From the NCBI RefSeq assembly GCF_011682065.1, contig NZ_VUYU01000008.1:284019-348018 (forward strand): DNA of 64,000 bases, in the 5' to 3' direction. A model generated the notes under the pieces. It was not told the DNA's origin. It saw nothing but the letters and a program-made list of their open reading frames with translations, and made no database searches. Positions within the stretch are counted from its first letter, which is position 1; the number at the start of each line of letters is the position of its first letter. This stretch comes from Massilia rubra. GTDB taxonomy: Bacteria > Pseudomonadota > Gammaproteobacteria > Burkholderiales > Burkholderiaceae_D. The translations under genes and the position numbers were made by a program. Positions 7,528 through 16,470 of this stretch are shown here, in pieces.

Positions 7528-9147
7528 ATGGCAAACCGCGAAGAACTAGCGCTCATCCGGGGCGCGCGCGCAGGCCGCGCCCAAGCCCAGCTCGACCTGG
7601 GAACCCTCTATCTGTTCGGCAGCGCCGGCTTGCCCAAGAGCCTGCCGACGGCCCTTCACTGGCTTGACCGTGCCGCGCAGCAAGGCAGCGCCGGCGCCTG
7701 CCAGCTGATCGGCACCCATATTCCCTTCGATGTGGCGGTGCAGAGCCAGCGGCCGGTGGCGTGCTGGTTCGAGCAAGCCTGCGACGATGGCAACCTGCGT
7801 GCCGGGCTGGTGCTGGCCCAGCTGATTTTAGGCGGGCATGGCGGCGCCACGCCCGGCCCCGAGCGGCGCGAAAAAGCCTTTCGCGCGCTCGAAGCGGGCG
7901 CGGCGGCGGGCCTGGCCGAAGCCCAGTGGCTGCTGTCGCAGCACCGGCGCCTGGCGGGCGCGCTGACGATGGCGTCCGAGGCGCACGTGGCGCCGCCGGC
8001 GCGTCCGGCGCCCGCGCCGGCGCCACAGCACACGGTCGATGCGCGCTGGCTGCAGCGCGCCGCCGAGAGCGGCTTGCCGCAGGGCCAGTTGTCGCAACTC
8101 GACACCGACTGGGAAGAAGGGCGCCTGGCCGCCTACGCGCAGCGCGCCCTGCCGCTGGCGCGGGCCCTGGTGCGCCAGCTGGGCACGACGCCGCGCGCCG
8201 CCAGCGGGCTCGGTGCGGCGGACGTCACCTTGCTGTCGCGTTGCGCGCGCGCGCTGGCGGCCGCTGCCGGCGACCCTGATGGCGATGCCGGCCGTTCCGA
8301 TACGCTGGACGCCGAGATGCGCCATTTCTTCGAGCTGGCCGCAGCCGAGCACGATGCTCACGCCCAGTTCGCCGTGGGACTGTGGTGCGCGCGCATGCAG
8401 GTCGACGGCAAGCGCATCGCCGTGGGCGAAGGCTCGGCCAACTTCAAGAAAGCCATCCGCTGGCTGACCCTGGCCGGCAACCAGGGGCTGGCCGAAGCCT
8501 GGTATGCGCTCTCGCGCATCTACGTCAAGCCCGAGTTCTCCCAACGCAACGTGCTTGACGCCCAGCGCTATCTGGAGCGCGCCGCCGAAATGGGTTACCG
8601 CGACGCCCAGCTCGAGTGCGGCAACAGCGCCTGGCGCGCGCGCCGCGAGAATGAAAACAATGATGTGCGGGCGGTGTACTGGTTACAGAAGGCGGCGCTG
8701 CAAGGCTGTCCGCTGGCGGCCACGGCGCTGCACAAGATCGCCCCGCGCTGCGACGGCGCGGCCTACACCGAAACCGGGGCCTTGGCAGCGTACGAGCTGG
8801 GCGGCGCGCATCCGCTGCTGGCCGCGCGTCTCGAGCTGGCCGCCCTGTTCGGGCTGACGCGCGCCGAAGCGTTGTTGCTCGATGTAACGGCGGCCGACCA
8901 GGGGCATTGCCTGGTGATCGATATCCGCGGCAGTTACGGGCGCAGCAAGCGGCGTCTGGTGGTGATCGATTCGATGCACGAACGGCACGCGCTGGACCGC
9001 ATCGTGCGCCTGTTCGACGGCGTCGACTGCGGGCCGAGCGGTCCGGAGGGCAATTACCGGCAGCGGCTGTACCGGCTCAAGACCCTGGTGCCGGAGTCCG
9101 AGCATGCCGAGCTGGGGGAGGTGGAGGCGTACGAGATGGCGGCGTGA
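7528..9147 (+). CDS. Sel1-repeat (SLR) protein
   Basis: 539 aa from ATG 7528 (MANREELALIRGARAGRAQAQ). In-frame starts further up (7515, 7459, 7201) cannot be excluded, but the upstream codons look non-coding. Sel1-type TPR-like repeats are visible at ALHWLDRAAQQGSAGACQLIG, in AIRWLTLAGNQGLAEAWYALS followed by YLERAAEMGYRDAQLECG, and at VYWLQKAALQGCPLAATALHK. A central Pro/Ala-rich linker lies near 150-175. The C-terminal ~110 residues (DQGHCLVIDIRGSYGRSKRRL and onward) are not repeats and may be a separate small domain. No signal peptide from this start, so cytoplasmic. SLR proteins scaffold protein complexes; the partner is unknown. Confidence 0.8.
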   Translation: MANREELALIRGARAGRAQAQLDLGTLYLFGSAGLPKSLPTALHWLDRAAQQGSAGACQLIGTHIPFDVAVQSQRPVACWFEQACDDGNLRAGLVLAQLILGGHGGATPGPERREKAFRALEAGAAAGLAEAQWLLSQHRRLAGALTMASEAHVAPPARPAPAPAPQHTVDARWLQRAAESGLPQGQLSQLDTDWEEGRLAAYAQRALPLARALVRQLGTTPRAASGLGAADVTLLSRCARALAAAAGDPDGDAGRSDTLDAEMRHFFELAAAEHDAHAQFAVGLWCARMQVDGKRIAVGEGSANFKKAIRWLTLAGNQGLAEAWYALSRIYVKPEFSQRNVLDAQRYLERAAEMGYRDAQLECGNSAWRARRENENNDVRAVYWLQKAALQGCPLAATALHKIAPRCDGAAYTETGALAAYELGGAHPLLAARLELAALFGLTRAEALLLDVTAADQGHCLVIDIRGSYGRSKRRLVVIDSMHERHALDRIVRLFDGVDCGPSGPEGNYRQRLYRLKTLVPESEHAELGEVEAYEMAA

Positions 9148-9169
9148 GGGGAGGGCCGGGAACCTCAAC

Positions 9170-9203
9170 ACCGTCATTCCCGGCCGAGGCCGGGAATGAC
9201 GGT
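9170..9203. repeat. Short perfect palindrome between convergent genes
   Basis: 16-bp arms (9170-9185 and 9188-9203, containing GTCATTCCCGGCC) around GA. It sits between the ends of the convergent Sel1 and dapF genes. The GTCATTCCCG core is of the type dispersed in many proteobacterial genomes. It could also act as a bidirectional RNA hairpin, but there is no T tract. Confidence 0.85.
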
Positions 9204-9210
9204 CGTCAAT

Positions 9211-10083
9211 CTAGCGGCCGGAAGTGAGCTCGATCTCGCCCTCGAACACCGTCACCGCCGGTCCGCTGAGCATCACCGGCTCTCCATCGCCGGCCCACGC
9301 AATCGACAACTCCCCGCCGCGCGCAGTCACGCGCACGGGCGAATCGAGCAATCCGCGCCGGATCCCGGCCACCACGGCCGCGCAGGCGCCAGTGCCGCAG
9401 GCCAGCGTTTCCCCGGCGCCGCGCTCGTACACGCGCAGCTTGATGTGATGCCGGTCCAGCACCTGCATGAACCCCGCATTGACCTTGTTCGGAAAACGCG
9501 CATGCGCCTCGATCAGCGGCCCGGTGTCCGCCACCGGCGCGAGCTCGACATCATCGACCACCTGCACCGCGTGCGGATTGCCCATCGACACCACCGACAC
9601 GAACACTGTCTTGCCGCCCTGATATTTGATCGGCAAAGGCCACAAGGTATCCCGCCCCTCGGCCCAGCCGCCCAGCCCGGACGCATCGAACGGCACCCCG
9701 GCCGGCGCGAGCACCGGCGCACCCATGTCCACCGTGATGCTGCCGTCGGCTTCCAGGCGCGGCGTGATGACGCCCTTCATGGTTTCCACCCGGATGCTGG
9801 ACTGCTCCGTCAAACCCTTGTCGGTGACAAACTTGACGAAGGCGCGCGCGCCGTTGCCGCACTGCTCGACTTCGCCGCCATCGTTATTGAAGATGCGGTA
9901 ACGGAAGTCGCAGCCGGCGCCCTGGGCTTTTTCCACCACCAGGATCTGGTCGGCGCCGATGCCGAAGCGCCGGTCCGCCAGGCGCTGCCACTGGGCGGGT
10001 GTGAAATCGAGCTGCTGGCTGATGGCGTCGATGACGATAAAATCATTGCCGGCGCCGTGCATCTTGGTAAATTTAAGTTTCAT
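9211..10083 (-). CDS. dapF: Diaminopimelate epimerase
   Basis: 290 aa from ATG 10083 ([15 protein letters not shown]); an in-frame start at 10107 adds eight unlike residues. Converts LL- to meso-diaminopimelate for lysine and peptidoglycan synthesis. The catalytic cysteine pair is present: C75 in [10 protein letters not shown] and C229 in [11 protein letters not shown], with the usual GNDF, NNDGG and MGNPH motifs. It follows the two lipid A acyltransferase genes on the same strand (24-base gap), so it is likely the last gene of that envelope operon. In many relatives DUF484 and xerC come next; here they are 5 kb away. Confidence 0.96.
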   Translation of the reverse strand: MKLKFTKMHGAGNDFIVIDAISQQLDFTPAQWQRLADRRFGIGADQILVVEKAQGAGCDFRYRIFNNDGGEVEQCGNGARAFVKFVTDKGLTEQSSIRVETMKGVITPRLEADGSITVDMGAPVLAPAGVPFDASGLGGWAEGRDTLWPLPIKYQGGKTVFVSVVSMGNPHAVQVVDDVELAPVADTGPLIEAHARFPNKVNAGFMQVLDRHHIKLRVYERGAGETLACGTGACAAVVAGIRRGLLDSPVRVTARGGELSIAWAGDGEPVMLSGPAVTVFEGEIELTSGR

Positions 10084-10107
10084 GCGTCTCAGTATAGTCC
10101 GTAACAA

Positions 10108-10980
10108 CTATTGTTTCAGGTACGGCGACGGTTCGCCGGGCGGACGGGTCTTGAAGCGCTTGTGCGTCCAAAAATACTCGGCCGGCGCCTCGCGCACCCG
10201 CTCCTCGATGAAGGCATTCATCCGGCGGGCCGACTCGGCCATGTCATCGCCCGGATAATTCTCCCAGGCCGGATAAAACGTCACCTTCCAGCCAGTGTAA
10301 TTCGGCAAGAATGTCGCCACCACCGGAATCACCTGCGCCCCGGTGGCCGCCGCAATGCGCCCCGGCGCGGTGAGCGTGGCGGCCGGAATGCCGAAAAACG
10401 GCACGAACGCGGCATCCTTGTCGCCAAAATCCATATCCGGCAGCATAAAGTAGGGCAAGTGCTCGCGCATGGCGCGCAGGATCGGCTTGACTCCCTCCTT
10501 GCGCGAAAACAATTGCACCGGACGAAAGCGGGAACGCCCCTTGCGCAGCACCTCGTCGAACACGGCATTTTTTTGCGGTACGTAAATCGAGCACAAACTC
10601 GTTTCCAGCATCACCGCCACGCCCGCCACGTCCAGGCTCACGAAGTGCGGGCACAGCAGGATGGTCGGCCTGGCCGCGATCTGCGCCAGCGGCACGCCGG
10701 GCTCGACATGGATCAAACGGCGCAAGCGCGCTTGCGGCGCCCACCACAAAATGCCGCGCTCCCACACGCTGCGCGAATACGACTGGAAATGCTGGCGCGC
10801 CAGCACCACCCGCTGCGCTTCCGACAATTCCGGCATGCACAGGCGCAGATTGGTCAGGGCGATATGGCGCCGTTTCCTGAGCACCAGGAAAAGCAGGCTG
10901 CCCACGCCAGTGCCGACCCGTCCCAGCACGGGCAGCGGCAACCAGTGCATCAGCCACACCAGGCCGATCAAGAGCTTCAT
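10108..10980 (-). CDS. Lipid A biosynthesis acyltransferase (LpxL/HtrB family), second copy
   Basis: 290 aa. Adds a secondary acyl chain to the Kdo2-lipid A precursor at the cytoplasmic face of the inner membrane. N-terminal hydrophobic anchor MKLLIGLVWLMHWLPLPVLG, catalytic HX4D at H112-D117 (HFVSLD), then the LPDMDFG segment and the conserved late motif EYFWTHKRFKTRPPG. Its start overlaps the stop of the upstream paralogue by four bases (ATGA). Together the two genes should supply both late acylations of lipid A; which acts first cannot be read from sequence. Confidence 0.92.
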   Translation of the reverse strand: MKLLIGLVWLMHWLPLPVLGRVGTGVGSLLFLVLRKRRHIALTNLRLCMPELSEAQRVVLARQHFQSYSRSVWERGILWWAPQARLRRLIHVEPGVPLAQIAARPTILLCPHFVSLDVAGVAVMLETSLCSIYVPQKNAVFDEVLRKGRSRFRPVQLFSRKEGVKPILRAMREHLPYFMLPDMDFGDKDAAFVPFFGIPAATLTAPGRIAAATGAQVIPVVATFLPNYTGWKVTFYPAWENYPGDDMAESARRMNAFIEERVREAPAEYFWTHKRFKTRPPGEPSPYLKQ

Positions 10981-11828
10981 GCGTCCACCTGGGCGTCGGG
11001 CGCGGGCACGCCGCCGGGCTGCTTGTAGCGGTTATAACTCCAGAAATACTGGGCCGGGCAGCGCGCGATCAACTGCTCCATGGCGCGATTGATCATGCCC
11101 GCCCGCTCGGCGGGGCTGCCCTCCAGTTCCTGGCCGAAAGGCACGAAGCGCACGATAAAACCGCGGCCGGCGGGACGCCGCTCGGCGTACACCAGGATGA
11201 TTTCAGCATTGCCCAGTTGCGCCAGCTTGGCCGGCAGGGTCATGCTGTAGGCCGGGCGTCCGAAAAACGGCGCCCACACGCCTTCGCCCTGCTGCGGCAC
11301 CTGGTCCGGCAGCACCCCGATCGGCTCGCCGCGCTTGAGGCACTTGGCCAGGATGCGCACGCCCGACAGGTTGGCCGGCGCCAGGTGCAGGTTGTGGCGC
11401 GCTCTAGCGCCCTCGATCAGCGGTTTCAGGGCGGCCTGCTTGGGCGGGCGGTACATCACGGTCAGCTTGGTGCGCAGCGCGATCTGCTGGGCGGTGATTT
11501 CGAAGCAGCCCAAGTGCGGCGTCAGGAACATGATGCCGCGCCCGCTGTCGATGACCGACTGGACATAATCCCAATTCTCGTCGGTGGCCATGCTCGCCAC
11601 TTTCGCGGGCGGCGCGCACCACACGAAGGCCAGTTCGATGATCGACTTGCCGGACTCGGCAATGGCGGCCGACAAATGCTGGCCAAAGCCGGCCGCGCGC
11701 ATATTGGTGCGCATCAGCTTGCGGTAAGAAGGGGAGGCGAGATACACGAACCAGCCCAGCGCGGCGCCCATGACATGCAGGACCGGCAATGGCAACTTCG
11801 ATAAGGTACGGAAAAGAGGAACTAACAT
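10977..11828 (-). CDS. Lipid A biosynthesis acyltransferase (LpxL/HtrB family), first copy
   Basis: 283 aa. Same family as the downstream gene: hydrophobic N-terminus, catalytic HX4E at H105-E110 (HLGCFE), LPDQVPQQGEGVWAPFFG in the region LpxL enzymes use for substrate binding, and terminal QYFWSYNRYKQPGG. It differs from its neighbour in having Glu rather than Asp in the catalytic motif, which is common in this family. First gene of a minus-strand operon (acyltransferase, acyltransferase, dapF) and divergent from metK across 188 bases. Confidence 0.92.
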   Translation of the reverse strand: MLVPLFRTLSKLPLPVLHVMGAALGWFVYLASPSYRKLMRTNMRAAGFGQHLSAAIAESGKSIIELAFVWCAPPAKVASMATDENWDYVQSVIDSGRGIMFLTPHLGCFEITAQQIALRTKLTVMYRPPKQAALKPLIEGARARHNLHLAPANLSGVRILAKCLKRGEPIGVLPDQVPQQGEGVWAPFFGRPAYSMTLPAKLAQLGNAEIILVYAERRPAGRGFIVRFVPFGQELEGSPAERAGMINRAMEQLIARCPAQYFWSYNRYKQPGGVPAPDAQVDA

Positions 11829-11960
11829 GGTTTTCGACTGTGGTTCAACAAACGGCTAGTTGCTTAGCCAAAATTTCTCAAGGAGCGTAAAATACCACGT
11901 ATGCAGGATCCGCCGAGTTAATAGACAACTTGCGAAGCGGAATATAAATGTCGCTAAAGC

Positions 11961-11986
11961 GTCGCAGGCAACCCGGTTACTGCGAC
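11961..11986 (+). promoter_or_regulatory. Hairpin in the metK leader
   Basis: GTCGCAG (11961-11967) pairs perfectly with CTGCGAC (11980-11986) around a 12-base loop, 30 bases before the metK start. It may be a leader structure. I could not match the 188-base leader to any known SAM riboswitch class, so no riboswitch is called. Confidence 0.3.
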
Positions 11987-12016
11987 TTTCATCTCACACA
12001 GTAACAGGAGCATTGC

Positions 12017-13183
12017 ATGTCAAACGACTATCTCTTCACGTCCGAATCCGTGTCCGAAGGCCATCCCGACAAAGTTGCCGATCAGATTTCGGACGCCATC
12101 CTCGACGCCATTCTCGAGCAAGACCCGAAAGCGCGCGTTGCCGCCGAAACCTTATGCAACACCGGTTTGGTAGTGCTGGCCGGTGAAATCACCACCCACG
12201 CCAACGTCGACTATATTCAGGTCGCGCGCGAAACCATCAAGCGCATCGGCTACGACAACACCGACTACGGCATCGACTACCGCGGCTGCGCCGTGATGGT
12301 CTGCTACGACAAGCAGTCGCCCGACATCGCCCAGGGCGTCGACGAAGGCGCCGGGCTCGACCTGGACCAGGGCGCCGGCGACCAGGGCCTGATGTTCGGC
12401 TACGCCTGTGACGAAACGGCCGAGCTGATGCCGGCCGCCATTCATTACGCGCACCGCCTGGTCGAACGCCAGTCGCAGCTGCGCAAGGATGGCCGCCTGC
12501 CGTGGCTGCGTCCGGATGCCAAGTCGCAAGTGACCCTGCGCTACGTGGACGGGCGTCCGGTTGGCGTCGACACCGTGGTGCTGTCGACCCAGCACGCGCC
12601 GGAAGTGACGCACGCGCAGATCGAAGAAGCGGTGATTGAAGAAATCATCAAGAAAGTGTTGCCGGCCGAATGGCTGCACAACACGCGCTACCTGGTCAAC
12701 CCGACCGGTCGCTTCGTCATTGGCGGTCCACAAGGCGATTGCGGCCTGACCGGTCGCAAGATCATCGTTGACACCTACGGTGGCGCGGCGCCGCACGGTG
12801 GCGGCGCGTTTTCGGGCAAGGACCCATCCAAAGTCGACCGTTCGGCGGCTTACGCGGCCCGTTACGTGGCCAAGAACGTGGTGGCGGCCGGGCTGGCGCG
12901 CCAGTGCCAGGTGCAGGTCAGCTACGCGATCGGCGTGGCCAAGCCGATCAATATTACTGTGTACACCGAAGGCACGGGCGTGATTTCCGACGAAAAAATC
13001 GCCGCCCTGGTGATGGAACACTTCGATTTGCGTCCGAAAGGCATCGTCCAGATGCTCGACCTGCTGCGTCCGATTTACCAGAAGACAGCGGCCTACGGCC
13101 ACTTCGGCCGCGAAGAGCCGGAATTCACGTGGGAGCGCACCGACAAAGTCGCCTTGCTGCGCGCCGAAGCCGGCCTGTCCTAA
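12017..13183 (+). CDS. metK: S-adenosylmethionine synthetase (methionine adenosyltransferase)
   Basis: 388 aa; ATG preceded by AGGAG. Makes SAM from methionine and ATP. Motifs visible: [10 protein letters not shown] at the N-terminus with H16, [12 protein letters not shown], the [20 protein letters not shown]-loop-like segment, and [16 protein letters not shown] near the end. Full family length. It starts the methyl-cycle group metK-ahcY-yvlD-metF, but a REPIN-type element and an SAH riboswitch with its own upstream sequence separate it from ahcY. Confidence 0.98.
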   Translation: MSNDYLFTSESVSEGHPDKVADQISDAILDAILEQDPKARVAAETLCNTGLVVLAGEITTHANVDYIQVARETIKRIGYDNTDYGIDYRGCAVMVCYDKQSPDIAQGVDEGAGLDLDQGAGDQGLMFGYACDETAELMPAAIHYAHRLVERQSQLRKDGRLPWLRPDAKSQVTLRYVDGRPVGVDTVVLSTQHAPEVTHAQIEEAVIEEIIKKVLPAEWLHNTRYLVNPTGRFVIGGPQGDCGLTGRKIIVDTYGGAAPHGGGAFSGKDPSKVDRSAAYAARYVAKNVVAAGLARQCQVQVSYAIGVAKPINITVYTEGTGVISDEKIAALVMEHFDLRPKGIVQMLDLLRPIYQKTAAYGHFGREEPEFTWERTDKVALLRAEAGLS

Positions 13184-13246
13184 GCAACACGGTCGCAAAC
13201 CGCCAACAAGCGCGGTTTGCCTCTAAACCGGGGTCCGTGCCTCCAA

Positions 13247-13436
13247 ACCGGGGTCAGAGCTTTAACTCGAAACATTTCTAGTTAAAGCTCTGACCCCGGT
13301 GTTTGTTTCGGGGCTGTTCCTGCTGAAAGCGCAAGAATCTGACGAAATGGCGTCCGCTGTTTCGATTTACCCGAAATCCTGCACCGGGGTCAGAGCTTTA
13401 ATTAGAAATGTTTCGAGTTAAAGCTCTGACCCCGGT
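13247..13436. repeat. REPIN-like pair of inverted REP hairpins
   Basis: Two 54-bp palindromes, 13247-13300 and 13383-13436, each with 21-bp arms starting ACCGGGGTCAGAGC and a 12-base loop. The loop of the second (AGAAATGTTTCG) is the exact reverse complement of the loop of the first, so the copies are inverted. One position in an arm of the second differs. Between them lie 82 bases with their own TTTCGGG/CCCGAAA arms. A partial copy (AAACCGGGGTC) precedes the first. This matches the architecture of REP doublets mobilised by RAYT transposases; no RAYT gene is in the window. Confidence 0.85.
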
Positions 13437-13526
13437 TGTAGGCGCTCTGCACCCAGGCGTAGGCGCTTTTGCCGCACCCGAGAAATTTGGCTGGCGCAAC
13501 TTGACGTTAGCGGCTACACTTCTTAG

Positions 13527-13595
13527 TTCCGAGGAGCGTTGCGACGAAATTGCTATTTCGCCAGGCTCGGAAATTCCACCGCAACTGCGCTCACG
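13527..13595 (+). promoter_or_regulatory. S-adenosylhomocysteine (SAH) riboswitch
   Basis: The leader of ahcY contains the diagnostic SAH riboswitch blocks in order: CCGAGGAGCGTTGCGACG (13529-13546), CCAGGCTCGG (13561-13570), which closes the first stem against CCGAG, and GCAACTGCGCTCACG (13581-13595), which pairs back to the GAGCG segment. It is followed after 20 bases by an AAAGGAGG ribosome-binding site. The class switches on ahcY when SAH builds up. A TTGACG box lies just upstream (13501-13506). Confidence 0.9.
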
Positions 13596-13625
13596 TTACT
13601 TTTTTCTAACTGAAAGGAGGGCGTG

Positions 13626-15050
13626 ATGAACGCCGTACTCAAATCTTCGCAAGACTTCCATATCGCCGACATTTCCCTGGCCGCCTGGGGCGACAAGGAA
13701 ATCAAGATCGCTGAAACCGAAATGCCCGGCCTGATGGCTATCCGCGAGGAATTCGCCGCGGCCCAGCCACTCAAAGGCGCGCGCATCACCGGTTCGCTGC
13801 ATATGACGATCCAAACCGCCGTGCTGATCCAGACCCTGGAAGCCCTCGGCGCCAAGGTCCGTTGGGCATCGTGCAATATCTATTCGACCCAGGACCACGC
13901 CGCCGCCGCCATCGCCGCCGCCGGCACCCCTGTGTTCGCCGTCAAGGGCGAAACCCTCGACGAATACTGGGATTACACCCACCGCATCTTCGAATGGCCA
14001 AGCGAAGCCGGCCAGCCGGTGTATTCGAACATGATCCTCGACGATGGCGGCGACGCCACCCTGCTGCTGCACCTGGGCACGCGCGCCGAAACCGATCCGT
14101 CGGTGCTGGCCAAGCCAGGTTCGGAAGAGGAAATCTGCCTGTTCAACTCGATCAAGACCCACCTGGCGAAAGATGCCACCTGGTACTCCAAGCGCCTGCC
14201 GCAAATCCTGGGCGTGACCGAGGAAACCACCACCGGCGTGCACCGCCTGTACCAGATGCACAAGGAAGGCAAGCTGGCCTTCCCGGCAATTAACGTCAAC
14301 GATTCGGTCACCAAGTCGAAATTCGACAATCTGTACGGTTGCCGCGAGTCGCTGGTCGACGGCATCAAGCGCGCCACCGATGTGATGATCGCCGGCAAAG
14401 TCGCCGTCATCGCCGGCTACGGCGACGTCGGCAAGGGCTCGGCCCAGGCCATGCGCGCGCTGTCGGCGCAAGTGTGGGTCACCGAAATCGATCCGATCTG
14501 CGCCCTGCAGGCGGCGATGGAAGGCTACCGCGTCGTGACCATGGATTACGCCGCCGAACACGGCGACATCTTCGTTACCTGCACCGGCAACTATCACATC
14601 CTGACCGAACAGCACATGCTGGCCATGAAAGACCAGGCCATCGTCTGCAACATCGGTCACTTCGACAACGAGATCGATGTCGCTTCGCTGAAGAAATATC
14701 AGTGGGATAACATCAAGCCCCAGGTCGATCACGTGATCTTCCCGAGCGGCAAGCGCATCATCCTGCTGGCCGAAGGCCGCCTGGTCAACCTCGGTTGCGG
14801 TACCGGTCACCCGTCGTATGTGATGAGCTCCTCGTTCGCGAACCAGACCATCGCCCAGATCGAGCTGTTCGCCAATACCGACAAGTACCCGGTCGGCGTG
14901 TACGTGCTGCCGAAGCACCTGGACGAGAAAGTCGCGCGCCTGCAGCTCAAAAAGCTCAACGCGCAACTGACCGTGCTGACCGACGAGCAAGCCGCGTACA
15001 TCACCGTCAGCAAAGAAGGCCCTTACAAGCCTGACCACTACCGTTATTAA
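13626..15050 (+). CDS. ahcY: Adenosylhomocysteinase (SAH hydrolase)
   Basis: 474 aa from ATG 13626, five bases after GGAGG; a GTG one codon earlier is possible. Cleaves SAH to adenosine and homocysteine, relieving product inhibition of methyltransferases. Motifs: [15 protein letters not shown], the NAD-binding [13 protein letters not shown] (from residue 264), [12 protein letters not shown], and the C-terminal KPDHYRY that completes the neighbouring subunit's NAD site. Contains the insert typical of bacterial and plant-type enzymes. Regulated by the SAH riboswitch upstream, and probably terminated by the large hairpin at 15059-15216. Confidence 0.98.
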   Translation: MNAVLKSSQDFHIADISLAAWGDKEIKIAETEMPGLMAIREEFAAAQPLKGARITGSLHMTIQTAVLIQTLEALGAKVRWASCNIYSTQDHAAAAIAAAGTPVFAVKGETLDEYWDYTHRIFEWPSEAGQPVYSNMILDDGGDATLLLHLGTRAETDPSVLAKPGSEEEICLFNSIKTHLAKDATWYSKRLPQILGVTEETTTGVHRLYQMHKEGKLAFPAINVNDSVTKSKFDNLYGCRESLVDGIKRATDVMIAGKVAVIAGYGDVGKGSAQAMRALSAQVWVTEIDPICALQAAMEGYRVVTMDYAAEHGDIFVTCTGNYHILTEQHMLAMKDQAIVCNIGHFDNEIDVASLKKYQWDNIKPQVDHVIFPSGKRIILLAEGRLVNLGCGTGHPSYVMSSSFANQTIAQIELFANTDKYPVGVYVLPKHLDEKVARLQLKKLNAQLTVLTDEQAAYITVSKEGPYKPDHYRY

Positions 15051-15058
15051 TCGGTAGC

Positions 15059-15216
15059 AACGGCGCGCATCTGGAGGGGCCTCGAAAAACCGTAGCGAGC
15101 GGTGCAAGTTTTGTCCGAGAAGCGCAGCCGTACCCATGTACGGTGAGCATCGCAGGATGAAATTGCGCCGCGCAGTAGGTTTGTCGAGGTCCCGGCAAAG
15201 AGCGCGCCGTTTTTTT
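15059..15216 (+). repeat. 150-base concentric palindrome ending in a T tract (repeat element, probable ahcY terminator)
   Basis: Outer arms AACGGCGCGC (15059-15068) and GCGCGCCGTT (15202-15211) are followed by seven T (15210-15216). Inner imperfect arms are GGGGCCTCGAAAAACC (15076-15091) and GGTTTGTCGAGGTCCC (15178-15193), and a central palindrome CCGTACCCATGTACGG lies at 15128-15143. All share one centre near 15135. The core resembles a dispersed element I associate with Burkholderiales intergenic regions. Together with the T tract it would terminate ahcY. Confidence 0.75.
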
Positions 15217-15263
15217 GTCCTACACAATATCTTTTTCATATCAACCGGACTCCCGCTTCCCTT

Positions 15264-15617
15264 ATGCGCTTACTTTTGACGTGGTTGATTAACGCAGTGG
15301 CGCTATGCGCGCTGCCATTCCTGATGAGTTCGGTTCAAGTCACGAACCTGGTGTCGGCCTTGATTGCCGCGCTGGTGCTCGGGCTGGTCAATACCCTGAT
15401 TCGTCCGGTGCTGGTACTGCTGACCCTGCCCGTAACCCTGCTATCCATGGGGTTGTTTATCCTGGTGATCAACGCGCTGCTGTTTTGGGCAGTCGCCAAC
15501 TTGATCGACGGATTCCAAGTGTCAGGTTTCTGGTCGGCCTTTATCGCCGCCATCCTGTACAGCATCATCTCGTGGGCGCTGTCTACCTTACTCCTCAAAA
15601 AAGATGGCAACTCCTGA
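15264..15617 (+). CDS. YvlD-like four-TM membrane protein (phage holin superfamily IV label)
   Basis: 117 aa with four hydrophobic helices (about 4-20, 26-47, 52-75 and 83-110). The pattern RLLLTWLINAVALCALPF, LVNTLIRPVLVLLTLPVTLLSMGLF is that of the YvlD/DUF360 family. The holin label is a family name only; nothing phage-like is nearby. Its position between ahcY and metF is recurrent in this bacterial family, but no function in methyl metabolism is established. The 3' end overlaps metF by 14 bases, so the two are coupled. Confidence 0.85.
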   Translation: MRLLLTWLINAVALCALPFLMSSVQVTNLVSALIAALVLGLVNTLIRPVLVLLTLPVTLLSMGLFILVINALLFWAVANLIDGFQVSGFWSAFIAAILYSIISWALSTLLLKKDGNS

Positions 15618-16437
15618 CTTCAGCATTGAATTCTATCCGCCCAAGACTCCCGACGGGGCGGACAAGCTGCGCGTGGCGCGCGCCAAACTGGCGCTGCTGC
15701 AACCTAAATATTTCTCGGTCACCTTCGGCGCCGGCGGCAGCACGCAGCAAGGCACGCTCGACACGGTCGTCGAGATCCTCGGCGAGGGCCACGACGCCGC
15801 TCCCCACTTGTCGTGCGTGGGCGCCACGCGCGAATCGATCCGCACGATCCTGAAACAGTTCCAGTCGCATGGGATCAAACGCGTGGTGGCCTTGCGCGGC
15901 GACTTGCCAAGCGGCTACGGCGGCGCGGGCGAGTTGCGCTATGCCAGCGATCTGATCGAGTTCATCCGCGCCGAGACGGGCGACTGGTTTCACATCGAAG
16001 TGGCGGCCTATCCGGAAGTGCATCCCCAGGCCAGGTCGCCGCAGGATGACTTGCAGAACTTCGCGCGCAAGGTGCAGGCCGGCGCGAACGCGGCCATCAC
16101 CCAGTATTTCTACAATGCCGACGCGTACTTTGCGTTCATGGACCAGACCCGCAAGCTGGGGATCGATATTCCCGTCGTGGCGGGGATCATGCCGATTACC
16201 AATTACACGCAGTTGATGCGGTTTTCGGATATGTGCGGAGCGGAAATTCCGCGCTGGGTGCGCTTGAAGCTGGCCAGTTTCGGGGATGACACGGCATCGA
16301 TCAAGGCGTTCGGGCTCGACGTGGTGACGCAGCTGTGCGAGAGATTGCTCGCCGGCGGCGCGCCGGGGCTGCATTTTTACAGCATGAACCAGGCGGTGGC
16401 GACGACCGCGTTGTGGGAGCGCTTGAAGGCTGCTTGA
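15604..16437 (+). CDS. metF: 5,10-methylenetetrahydrofolate reductase
   Basis: 277 aa. FAD enzyme that reduces methylene-THF to methyl-THF, the methyl donor for homocysteine remethylation. Family motifs: SIEFYPPKT (in place of the usual SFEFFPPK), FSVTFGAGGST, HLSCVG, ALRGDLP, and GANAAITQYFYN; the FAD- and folate-binding residues appear intact. The start lies inside the end of yvlD. With metK and ahcY it closes the SAM-SAH-homocysteine-methionine cycle apart from methionine synthase, which is not here. Confidence 0.97.
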   Translation: MATPDFSIEFYPPKTPDGADKLRVARAKLALLQPKYFSVTFGAGGSTQQGTLDTVVEILGEGHDAAPHLSCVGATRESIRTILKQFQSHGIKRVVALRGDLPSGYGGAGELRYASDLIEFIRAETGDWFHIEVAAYPEVHPQARSPQDDLQNFARKVQAGANAAITQYFYNADAYFAFMDQTRKLGIDIPVVAGIMPITNYTQLMRFSDMCGAEIPRWVRLKLASFGDDTASIKAFGLDVVTQLCERLLAGGAPGLHFYSMNQAVATTALWERLKAA

Positions 16438-16470
16438 TGGGTGCCGACAGCGGCTCGCTTGTTTTACCGC

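Noticed and set aside
11829..12016. SAM or SAH riboswitch in the metK leader
   Set aside because: A GGAGCG stretch and a 7-bp hairpin exist, but the ordered blocks of the SAH class and of known SAM classes are absent.
13247..13436. CRISPR-like repeat pair
   Set aside because: The two copies are inverted, strongly palindromic over their whole length and only two in number; REPIN fits better.
15264..15617. Phage holin, hence prophage remnant
   Set aside because: The holin label is only a superfamily name; the gene is a YvlD-type membrane protein in a stable housekeeping context.
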